Below are positions 17,669-25,542 of a DNA stretch of 64,000 nt, piece by piece. Both the position numbers and the translations under genes were made by a program. The notes under the pieces are model-generated. The model did no database searches. It was not told where the DNA came from and was given only the letters and a program-made list of their open reading frames with translations. The stretch is from Cyclobacteriaceae bacterium (lineage in GTDB: Bacteria; Bacteroidota; Bacteroidia; Cytophagales; Cyclobacteriaceae), in the NCBI GenBank assembly GCA_013141055.1, contig JABFRS010000002.1, forward strand, positions 620,001-684,000, given 5' to 3'. How positions within the stretch are numbered: position 1 is the stretch's first letter; the number at the start of each line of letters is the position of its first letter.

Positions 17669-20386
17669 TTAAAGTGATTTAATAAATGCCTTCACAACAC
17701 GATTTTGTCCCTGCTGAACAATGACCCTGTATTGACCCGCTGTATAATGGCGAACATCCAACGCTACCTGCTGACCACCGCTTCCCTGTGCGCTCTGAAT
17801 ATTTCTTCCCAGTATATCAATCACTGAGATGGCTACAGGAACATCGGTTTCAAATCCTGAAAGATCCAACATCAATTCAGAGCGGGTTGGATTCGGATAG
17901 ACCACCAGAGGAGTTTTTATCAGCGGCTCCAGTCCCGTGACAATAAATGATAATGGATTTGAGAATGTACTCGGACAACCATTGACTGATGCGATCACTC
18001 TGTAGACACCTTCCTGAGCAACGGTGTATGTCTGCGCGGTCGCCGATCCAATTGCAGTGAAATTTAAATACCATTGATTTCCGGCAGAGGCACTTGACGT
18101 AAGAACGGGTGCCATGATATTAGCCGTGTTGGCAGTGATGGAAGGCTGAGGCGGCGGCCAAAAAACAATTGCACCATTCTTTGGATATTGTCCGGTGAGT
18201 CCGCTGAGATCTTTTTTGGTTACGATTACATTGGTGGAAGGATCATACTCAAAAATTTGTCCGGTACTGCTGGAGCCACCATCCTGGGTACTGCCATATA
18301 ACTTACCATTACATCCCACTGCCATCCTGCCGAAAGAAAAGCCAAAATTATTTCCAGAGGCAACATCAAATTTCTTGGTGAATACATTGGTCGCCAGGTC
18401 ATACTCATACAATATCCCACCATCATTTAAGCCACCTTCTTCGGTGAAGCCATATAACTTCTGGTTGCGTGATATCGTGAGGCCCCGTGAAGGATATGCT
18501 GAAGCTAAAGTAAAGTCATACTTCTTTGTGTACACGTTCGTCGCCGGGTCATACTCAAAGAGTATCCCCACATTGTTAACACCTCCTTCTTTTAATGTAC
18601 CATAGAGCTTACCATTTGCTGCGAGTTCCAGTTTTAATCCGGGATTATAACCCAGTGCATCACTGAAATTATATTTAACAGTGTACACACCGGACAGATC
18701 ATATTCAAAGATGGTTCCTCTGTTGTTGGCACCATCGGTGTTGGTCACTCCATACAATTTACCATTGAATGCCTGCACAAGTTGTCCGCGTGGGCGTGAT
18801 CCTTTGGTTCCAAAGAAATCTACCTTCTTTGTGTACACTCCTGTAACAGGATCAAACTCGAAGAGAACACCCGTTCCGTTTGTTCCACCGAGACTTGTGG
18901 TTCCATAGATCTTATTGTTATTCGCCAGCATCAGGCTATTACCTCCGGGGCCATCTCCATTCGTAACATCGAAGCTGAATTTTATAGAATACAAACTGGT
19001 AACAGGATCAAATTCATACAAGAGACCGGAGCCGTTGTTCAAGGCAACTCCCCCCTGGGTAAGCATTCCATAAATCTTGTTATTGGCAACGATCACACCA
19101 CCATCAGGGTAATATCCTTTCTCAGTATTCTTAAAATGAATTCTTTTATAATTGGTTGTTACAAGGTCATACTCAAACAGCACGCCTGAACTAGTTGAGG
19201 GTGAACCTCCGTTGATGGTCATGCCATACACTTTTCCATTGGAAGCAATCATCGGACTTCCGGGCGGATTCACACCGTTGAGATTCACTCCGAAGTTGTA
19301 TTTTCTAGTGTATGTGTTACCGGCGACATCGTACTCAAACAATACTCCTCCATTGCCAGAACCGCCGGCATAGGTAAGACCATACAATTTTCCACTGCCT
19401 GCCAGAAACAGACTACCATAGGGAAGACTTCCTTCTGCGGATGACATATCAATCTTCTTGGTATAAGTATTTGTAGCAGGATCAAATTCGAATAAGACAC
19501 CAACACTGTTGGCACCACCGTTGAAAGTCATTCCGTAAAGTTTTCCATTTGCTGCACTTGTGAGACTACCCTGAGGGCTAACGCCATTTGCATTCGCCAT
19601 ATCAACTCTCTTGGTATAGACATTACCCGTTGGATTGAATTCAAATACAGTACCCAGGTTATTTGTTCCGCCTCTCAATGTCATTCCGTAAAGTTTTCCG
19701 TTAGATGCAAGCGTTAAGCTTCCAAAGGGTTCGGTACCATCAGCTCCGGAAGGTGTAAAGTCATGTCGCTTGGTGAGTGTGTTGGTTGTAATATCAAACT
19801 CAAACATTGAACCGCTATTGAACAGACCTCCGAGATTGGCCATCCCATAGATCTTTCCATTGGCAGTCTGGATCAGATTACCCGTGGGACCCGCACCATC
19901 ATTGGCTCCAGTGAAGTCAAACTTCTTTGTGAATACATTTGTCGTGATGTCATATTCAAATATTATCCCCTTGTTGTCGGAACCTCCAAAGCGAGTCATC
20001 CCATAGAGCTTGCCGTTCGCTGCCTGGAGAAGACTGCCAAAAGGATTTGCTCCATTCGTTCCATTGAAATCAATCTTGTTTTCAAATGCACCGGTAACAG
20101 GATCATATTCAAACATCGCTCCGCTGTTGGTATTACCACCTTCCTGCGTCATTCCATACAGCTTACCGTTCGTTGCCTGGATAAGATGTGAATAGTAAGG
20201 TCGTGAAGCAGGAATGCTATATGTGAAGTTGTGCTTCACTACATATCCGGTACCATCGGCAGCGGTCTTGTAGATCACACCGATATCGTGAGTACCGCCG
20301 CCATACGTAACTCCCCAAAGCTCGCCGACGGTTTGAGCCTTCGCACACGTGCTGATGAAAATGAAAATGAGCAGAATGTTTTTCAT
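17669..20386 (-). CDS. GloVer-repeat surface protein with T9SS type A sorting domain
   Basis: A 905-aa secreted protein: signal peptide 1-17, then about 14 tandem ~50-residue units with the pattern NGKLYGMTxxGGxxxxGxxFEYDPxTxxYTKKxDF, the Gloeo/Verruco (TIGR03803-type) repeat, presumably a beta-propeller-like solenoid. A short Ig-like linker follows. The C-terminal ~75 residues (VYPNPTRSELMLDL ... GQYRVIVQQGQNRVVKAF) are a type IX secretion type A sorting signal, so the protein is exported by the Por system and anchored or released at the surface. It is followed closely by a small lipoprotein gene. Confidence 0.9.
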   Translation of the reverse strand: MKNILLIFIFISTCAKAQTVGELWGVTYGGGTHDIGVIYKTAADGTGYVVKHNFTYSIPASRPYYSHLIQATNGKLYGMTQEGGNTNSGAMFEYDPVTGAFENKIDFNGTNGANPFGSLLQAANGKLYGMTRFGGSDNKGIIFEYDITTNVFTKKFDFTGANDGAGPTGNLIQTANGKIYGMANLGGLFNSGSMFEFDITTNTLTKRHDFTPSGADGTEPFGSLTLASNGKLYGMTLRGGTNNLGTVFEFNPTGNVYTKRVDMANANGVSPQGSLTSAANGKLYGMTFNGGANSVGVLFEFDPATNTYTKKIDMSSAEGSLPYGSLFLAGSGKLYGLTYAGGSGNGGVLFEYDVAGNTYTRKYNFGVNLNGVNPPGSPMIASNGKVYGMTINGGSPSTSSGVLFEYDLVTTNYKRIHFKNTEKGYYPDGGVIVANNKIYGMLTQGGVALNNGSGLLYEFDPVTSLYSIKFSFDVTNGDGPGGNSLMLANNNKIYGTTSLGGTNGTGVLFEFDPVTGVYTKKVDFFGTKGSRPRGQLVQAFNGKLYGVTNTDGANNRGTIFEYDLSGVYTVKYNFSDALGYNPGLKLELAANGKLYGTLKEGGVNNVGILFEYDPATNVYTKKYDFTLASAYPSRGLTISRNQKLYGFTEEGGLNDGGILYEYDLATNVFTKKFDVASGNNFGFSFGRMAVGCNGKLYGSTQDGGSSSTGQIFEYDPSTNVIVTKKDLSGLTGQYPKNGAIVFWPPPQPSITANTANIMAPVLTSSASAGNQWYLNFTAIGSATAQTYTVAQEGVYRVIASVNGCPSTFSNPLSFIVTGLEPLIKTPLVVYPNPTRSELMLDLSGFETDVPVAISVIDILGRNIQSAQGSGGQQVALDVRHYTAGQYRVIVQQGQNRVVKAFIKSL

Positions 20387-20500
20387 AGGTCAGATTGATT
20401 TTCCGAAAGAGAATCAATTGAACACTACGAAACCGGAGTGATTTACCCTATAAGGTGAACTCTTTACAAGTGATGGCTGCTGATTTACAAGTGCAAGGGT

Positions 20501-21247
20501 CTACTTCCTGTTCTCCAGGATCTCAATGACAGAATCTTTCTTGCGCTGTGAAACAGGCACCGAATGTCCGCTGCTGAGAACGAGACTGTCGGTCTTGCGA
20601 TCAAACATTTTGATGTGTATCGGATTCACAAGACATGAGTGATGTGTGCGGATAAAGCCCATGGGTGCGAGCAACTCTTCATGACTGTGCAGATTGCGCG
20701 AGACCAGGATAGGATCACTTTGCTGAAAAAAGAATTGCGTGTACGCTCCTTCTGCCATGCAATAGAGGATGTCGCTCACTTTGATGAAATACGTTGCATC
20801 CATGTCTTTCAAAACAATTTGCCGGTCGGGTGCTGCATTTCCGGAAAGGTGCTTCAGCATTATCTCCAGCTGTTTCTGAATATTCTTTGACTGAATATTC
20901 TCCGATGCACGATGGAGGCTGATGGCAAGCTCTGCCGGATCAACGGGCTTCATCAGGTAATCGATCGCACTGAATTTAAATGCTTCGATCGCATATTGAT
21001 TAAAAGCCGTCGTGAAGATCAGTTGAAAATTAATGCCGTTAATACGCTTCAGAAGATCGAATCCTGTGCCGTCATTCATTTCAATATCGAGGAAAACGAT
21101 GTCGGGTTGGAAGGATGTTATTTTCTGAATGCCTGTCTCTACACCGGATGCTTCTTCTATTTCATACCCCATCGGATTGATCTTATGGATCAGATCGCTG
21201 AGCGTCTGTCGGACGTCGGTTTCATTATCGATCAATAAAATCTTCAT
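20501..21247 (-). CDS. LytTR-family response regulator
   Basis: A 248-aa regulator with an N-terminal receiver (MKILLIDNETD, phosphoacceptor Asp54 in VFLDIEMNDGTG, conserved Thr in IFTTAFNQYAIEAFKFSAIDYLMKPV) and a C-terminal LytTR DNA-binding domain (FIRTHHSCLVNPIHI, SGHSVPVSQRKKD). ATG at 21247 is used; an upstream TTG at 21274 would overlap the kinase stop region. It lies 29 bp after the TPR-kinase gene and forms a two-component pair with it. Confidence 0.94.
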   Translation of the reverse strand: MKILLIDNETDVRQTLSDLIHKINPMGYEIEEASGVETGIQKITSFQPDIVFLDIEMNDGTGFDLLKRINGINFQLIFTTAFNQYAIEAFKFSAIDYLMKPVDPAELAISLHRASENIQSKNIQKQLEIMLKHLSGNAAPDRQIVLKDMDATYFIKVSDILYCMAEGAYTQFFFQQSDPILVSRNLHSHEELLAPMGFIRTHHSCLVNPIHIKMFDRKTDSLVLSSGHSVPVSQRKKDSVIEILENRK

Positions 21248-21276
21248 GATACCCTGGGCGGTTAGGTTGCCCAATA

Positions 21277-23349
21277 TTAGCGAAACAACTTTGGAAGATA
21301 AATAGTCACGAGTACGCCGCGTCCTTCCGGGTTCTTTGAAATGTTAAACCTCGCATTGGATTTTACTTTGATACCCAGCAGGTAGAGCCGGTCTTTGATG
21401 ATCCCGGTAGCGCGTGAAATATGTTCGTTATTATCCGTGACGACACTTTCCATGCCTTTGCCATTATCCGTTACCGTAATGCACAGCTCATCTGCTATTT
21501 CACTGAAACGGACAATCAACCTTCCCTTAATGTCTGTGCCGGTAAAGCCATGTTCGATGCTGTTCTCAATAAACGGCTGAATGATCATCGGCGGGATGAG
21601 CAGCTCATGGATCTCCAAAGAGGGTGCAACATCAATGGTGAAATCAAATGATTCAGCAGTCCGGTTCTTCTGTATCTGGAGATATTGCTGAAGGTATTCG
21701 ATCTCCTCTTCAATGGTAATGTACTCTTGATACGTACTCTCCAGTGTCTTGCGCATCACATTACCAAACTGGCTGATATGAGTGGCAAGGGTTAACCCAT
21801 CGTTGGTTTTTATAGCGTGCTGCTGCAATGATGTCAGGGCATTGAAAAAGAAATGAGGGTTCATGCGCGCACGATTGAGGCGTTGCTCCGCTTCCATCAT
21901 GGCCTGTTTTTGTTGCAATGCTCGTTGCCGGAGCAGAAGCCAGACACCGCCGCCGGCAAGGATCATAAAAATTGCCAGCGATGCGATAAGCCTGTTCCCC
22001 TGTCGCAACTTCAATGATTGAATGATCCCTCGCTGAGTGAGGTTGTTGATCTCCTTATCTTTTAATTCTACATCGTATTGCGTTTTCAATTCTTCAATAC
22101 GGGAGTAGTTCTCTTCACTGACGAGACTGTCCTTAATGGCAATATGTTTTTTATAATAATCATAAGCCTTTGCGGTGTTGCCTGTTTCCTCGTTCAGCTC
22201 TGATAATATTTTGTAGGCATTGAGAATGGATACTTTGCGTTCGGATTGCAGACAAAGTTTCAATGCTTCTTCTGCCTGGGTCAACGCCTCCCGACTCCTC
22301 CCCGACATTTGCAATAAATTGGCCCTGGACAACATAGCAGATGCCTGGTGACGAATGAGATTGGCACTTTTCGCATACGCAATGGACTTGCCGATCAGGA
22401 TCAATGAGGTATCGATCTTCACCTCTGAAAAATTGATCGCCATGATGTTGTAAGCGCTGCTCAACAGTTCGGGGTAGTCAGATTTCACACCATGAGCAAT
22501 GGCTTTTTTCAAAAACCAGTTAGAGCTGTCCAGTTGGTTTTCGTCATTATAGAATATCCCAAGGTTGTATGCAGATGTGCCGGAAGTTCTTTCATCGTTG
22601 AGCAGCAACGTAGTCTCGTATGATTTTATCATGAACTTTTTTGCAAGTAAATGATAGCGATCACGATCATTCTGGGTACCGAGATTATTGTTGGGTGATG
22701 ACAGGTCGGCGTAAATGGTGCTGAGCGGTGTATAGACTTTGTTTTTAAGAGTAACGTCGTTCAAGGCTTCGGCAATGCGCAATGCATCGAGACCATATCG
22801 AAGGGCGGTGGAAAAATCTCCCAGCTGATGATAGGTGTTGGCCAATGCTGCATTCAGGGCACTTTTTATTTCACGGGCCCTCCTGTCGTCGATTGTCGCG
22901 ATGGATTCAATACCTTCTTTGAGACTGGCGACGGCAAGAGAGAATTGCTGGAACTTTCTATACACCAGGCCATTGGCGAGATAATGAAGAGCGATACACT
23001 GATTGCATTTAATTTCATCTGCGGCATTGAGAGCAATGGAGCTGAGACGAAAAAATTCTGCTGAATCTTTTGACGAGATGATCTGTATTTTATAAAAATC
23101 AGAAAGAGCACTAAGCTGGAGATCGTTATTATTTTTTAATACTGACTGAAGCTTTGATTGATACGGTGCAATGGAATCCGGTTGTGAAGCGATGAAGAAG
23201 CGGAAGCATAGTTCTTCGAGGACTCTGGCTTCCCTGCCGGCATCATGACTTTTTCCAATGAGCTGGCGGAGACTATCAACACGAGAATTCTGTGCAAAGC
23301 AAACATGGCTCAGGATTGTGAGTGCCAGAAAAAGTGTTGAGGTTTTCAT
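21277..23349 (-). CDS. LytS-type sensor histidine kinase with periplasmic TPR region
   Basis: A 690-aa protein: signal peptide 1-19, then ~400 residues of TPR-like helical repeats (for example SALNAALANTYHQLGDFSTALRYGLDAL), a membrane helix near 455-475 (LIASLAIFMILAGGGVWLLL), a short coiled coil, and a His_kinase domain with NPHFFFNALTSLQQH (phospho-His in the NPHF motif) and an HATPase with N-box IEHGF and DNGKGM. It partners the LytTR regulator immediately downstream. This architecture is common in Cytophagales; the signal is unknown. Confidence 0.93.
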   Translation of the reverse strand: MKTSTLFLALTILSHVCFAQNSRVDSLRQLIGKSHDAGREARVLEELCFRFFIASQPDSIAPYQSKLQSVLKNNNDLQLSALSDFYKIQIISSKDSAEFFRLSSIALNAADEIKCNQCIALHYLANGLVYRKFQQFSLAVASLKEGIESIATIDDRRAREIKSALNAALANTYHQLGDFSTALRYGLDALRIAEALNDVTLKNKVYTPLSTIYADLSSPNNNLGTQNDRDRYHLLAKKFMIKSYETTLLLNDERTSGTSAYNLGIFYNDENQLDSSNWFLKKAIAHGVKSDYPELLSSAYNIMAINFSEVKIDTSLILIGKSIAYAKSANLIRHQASAMLSRANLLQMSGRSREALTQAEEALKLCLQSERKVSILNAYKILSELNEETGNTAKAYDYYKKHIAIKDSLVSEENYSRIEELKTQYDVELKDKEINNLTQRGIIQSLKLRQGNRLIASLAIFMILAGGGVWLLLRQRALQQKQAMMEAEQRLNRARMNPHFFFNALTSLQQHAIKTNDGLTLATHISQFGNVMRKTLESTYQEYITIEEEIEYLQQYLQIQKNRTAESFDFTIDVAPSLEIHELLIPPMIIQPFIENSIEHGFTGTDIKGRLIVRFSEIADELCITVTDNGKGMESVVTDNNEHISRATGIIKDRLYLLGIKVKSNARFNISKNPEGRGVLVTIYLPKLFR

Positions 23350-23580
23350 TTAGGTTGACCTAAATATATCTTATTGCTTTGAAAAAAATACAGGACTACG
23401 GATTTACGGATAGAAAAGCCTTTGATTTGAGAGCACGGTTTATTTGTAGATATGTATAATCGATGGCTCTGAACTTAAGGCCCAACGGGTCGAAATTTAT
23501 TAGCCTGGCTGAAGGCCAGGGTTTACGATGCCGGATGGTTTTTCTTTTATTATCTTGGTCCTATACGAAACATAGATCTT

Positions 23581-23952
23581 ATGCCATCATTCCTGGGACT
23601 TCGCACATTGATTTATAAAGTACCGGATCTTGCTGCGGCGAAGTCGTGGTACACCAAGATCTTTGAAACACCGCCGTATTTTGATGAGCCGTTTTATGTT
23701 GGATTTAATGTCGGCGGATATGAATTCGGATTGCAGCCAATGGATGACGGGATTATTATTCCGACCGGCGACCGGATCTCAACATATTGGGGAGTTGGTG
23801 ATGTGCAGAAGGTATATGATGGATTACTGGCTGCCGGAGCAACACCTTTTGAGGAGCCAGCCAATGTCGGAGGTGACATTGTGGTAGCGGCGGTAAAAGA
23901 TCCGTGGGGAAATGTGATGGGGATAATTTATAATCCTCATTTTAAGTTGTGA
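23581..23952 (+). CDS. VOC-family (glyoxalase/bleomycin-resistance fold) protein
   Basis: A 123-aa protein with the single-domain vicinal-oxygen-chelate layout: LRTLIYKVPDLAAAKSWYTKIF at the start, GGYEFGLQP in the middle and AVKDPWGNVMGIIYNPHF at the end. The metal-ligand positions are only partly kept, so catalytic function is uncertain. It stands alone. Upstream DNA (about 23490-23545) contains a short palindrome (CCTGGC/GGCCAGG) of the dispersed-repeat type seen further downstream. Confidence 0.85.
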   Translation: MPSFLGLRTLIYKVPDLAAAKSWYTKIFETPPYFDEPFYVGFNVGGYEFGLQPMDDGIIIPTGDRISTYWGVGDVQKVYDGLLAAGATPFEEPANVGGDIVVAAVKDPWGNVMGIIYNPHFKL

Positions 23953-24096
23953 GTTCCTTAACAATAGCGTTTGCTTTGGAAATGAATGCAGGCGTGACCA
24001 TGTAGCCTTAGTGCTAGATGGCGGATGCGGTTAAAGCTGCGGAAGCATAACCAAGTGCGTTTGCTTTGAAACTCAAATAAAATTGTTCATCATATT

Positions 24097-24320
24097 GTTG
24101 CGTACCTACGGCACGCTGGTCGAACTAAACATAATCTTTCTACAAAGATTGGGTCCCGCTGGGACCAGTATCTACCTACATTTCACATTGGGTTATTAAT
24201 GGTCGTGTATCAAAATCACCTATGACATCTCTCATTGCCGTTAGTTAACTGTCCTGGAGGGACCAAATATTTGTAGTCAACATCATCAGAATTTACACCG
24301 GCGTGCCGTAGGTACGCAAC
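24097..24320. mobile_element. MITE-like element with 20-bp perfect terminal inverted repeats
   Basis: The 20-mer at 24097-24116 is the exact reverse complement of 24301-24320, giving a 224-bp element. Both flanks carry ATT, a possible 3-bp target duplication. The interior holds small perfect hairpins (AATCTTT/AAAGATT and GGTCCC/GGGACC) and no gene. A non-autonomous transposable element or a structured dispersed repeat is likely; no transposase is in the window. Confidence 0.6.
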
Positions 24321-24358
24321 ATTTTTTTTTATGAAGACATTGCAACCGATGAATTGGA

Positions 24359-24507
24359 TAGCCCACGGTTTTAACCATGGGCTATAAATTGATATCAATA
24401 CCGGTAACCATTTCTAATGGTTTTCTAAACGCAGACTAATTTTGAAACCATTAAAATGGTTGGAGTGATAATACCCTATCATCACCCCACGGTTAAAACC
24501 GTGGGCT
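24359..24507. repeat. Compound palindromic repeat
   Basis: Two near-identical palindromes, at about 24360-24383 (AGCCCACGGTT/AACCATGGGCT, one mismatch) and 24486-24505 (CCCACGGTT/AACCGTGGG, perfect), bracket ~100 bp that contains two more short hairpins with the arms ACCATT/AATGGT. The symmetrical arrangement suggests a structured dispersed element, similar in style to others found in Bacteroidota intergenic DNA. Confidence 0.55.
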
Positions 24508-24516
24508 TATAGAATT

Positions 24517-24584
24517 CATCAGCGTAGCTGATCATCCGTGTCCCTGTAGCACTAAGGCTACCCTGCAGCACTAGGGCTACAGGG
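24517..24584. repeat. Repeat unit A: hairpins, copy 1
   Basis: Contains ATCAGC-gta-GCTGAT and, at 24542-24584, perfect 9-bp arms CCCTGTAGC/GCTACAGGG. The first 37 bases (24517-24553) recur at 24847-24883 with one mismatch. No coding potential is evident. Confidence 0.6.
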
Positions 24585-24680
24585 TGGCCATTGTTCCCTC
24601 TTTGTTTTTTCTGACCTTGTTTTCATATGCCGTTTGTTTTTCATGCCCCAAATATGAAACCGCCGCAAAACCAAAATGTC

Positions 24681-24790
24681 ACGAACTGTTAGAAACTGTT
24701 AAGAACTGTTACGAAACTACACGAACACTCACGATCTGTTACAAACTGTTAAGAACTGTCACGATCTGTTAGAAACTGTTAAGAAACTGA
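24681..24790. repeat. Array of eleven 10-bp tandem units
   Basis: Eleven consecutive decamers follow the pattern acgAaCTGTT / agaaactgtt / aagaactgtt, with a higher-order 30-bp period in several places. All units are exactly 10 bp, close to one DNA helical turn. A short ORF across it (24584-24772) encodes only a low-complexity decapeptide repeat and is not a credible gene. Function unknown. Confidence 0.75.
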
Positions 24791-24846
24791 CCGCCTCGTC
24801 CGGAAGCGGGCGACAAACGCTCCAAAAACGCAGGGATTTTAGTGCC

Positions 24847-24883
24847 CATCAGCGTAGCTGATAATCCGTGTCCCTGTAGCACT
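24847..24883. repeat. Repeat unit A: truncated copy 2
   Basis: Direct repeat of 24517-24553, 330 bp away, with one mismatch. It includes the ATCAGC/GCTGAT hairpin but lacks the closing GCTACAGGG arm of copy 1, so it looks truncated or diverged. Confidence 0.65.
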
Positions 24884-25063
24884 TTAAGGCTTCAGGACAC
24901 ACGGTTCCGTTTTAGCTTTTCAGATGTAGATTGATATTGGGCCATACCAAACTCTACCCCAAAACCTTCAAATCAACCCAAAATCGCCATTTTTGACCCC
25001 CCACCTCCAAATTCATACCCTCTTTTCTTCGTTTTTAGCCCAATTTGAGGGTTTTGGAGGGTG

Positions 25064-25466
25064 TTTCTCGAACGTTTCTCGGACATTCCTCGGACTTTTC
25101 AGCTACCATTGCATGCTTTCTCTGATGTTTCTCTGATCGCTCTCTGATGATTCTCTGATAAAAACGCTGGATTCTCTGATAAATCTCTGATTCATCCCGG
25201 ATCACTCTCGGTTAAATGCCTGTATTTTACCTTTCAGTCTCTGATACTTCTCTGATTCGCCTCTGATCACTCTCTGTTGTTTCTCTGATTCATGTCGGAT
25301 TCATGTCGGATTCATCTCTGACTCCTCTCGGTTGCCTGCCTTACTCCTCTCTGATTCAAGACTGATCCTTGCCCATCCTTACCCAGACTCTATTCAGATC
25401 CTACCCAGTCTCTATTCAGAGTCTATCCCTATTCCAGTCGGTTCTCTGTTTCTGATTCAGGTCTCA
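25064..25466. repeat. Degenerate 11-bp tandem repeat tract
   Basis: About 30 degenerate units of an 11-bp motif based on TTCTCTGATnn, first as TTTCTCGGACn, then TTCTCTGATnn, with runs of exact 11-bp spacing (for example CTCTGAT at 25120, 25131, 25142, 25153), drifting towards 12 bp near the end. The tract is pyrimidine-rich on the plus strand and ends about 75 bp before the TonB-type receptor gene. No plausible protein is encoded. DNA curvature, transcript structure or slippage origin are all possible. Confidence 0.75.
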
Positions 25467-25542
25467 AAAAAAAATTCCTCTCTTTCATTCCACAAATTCA
25501 AATGTTCACAGATCTGACACCACCTTTATGGTCTGAACGCTA

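Noticed and set aside
24584-24772. 62-codon ORF across the 10-bp repeat array
   Set aside because: Encodes only a short decapeptide-type low-complexity repeat produced by the array itself and has no upstream promoter-like element.
24681-25466. Possible CRISPR array
   Set aside because: Units are 10-11 bp without spacers and no cas genes are near.
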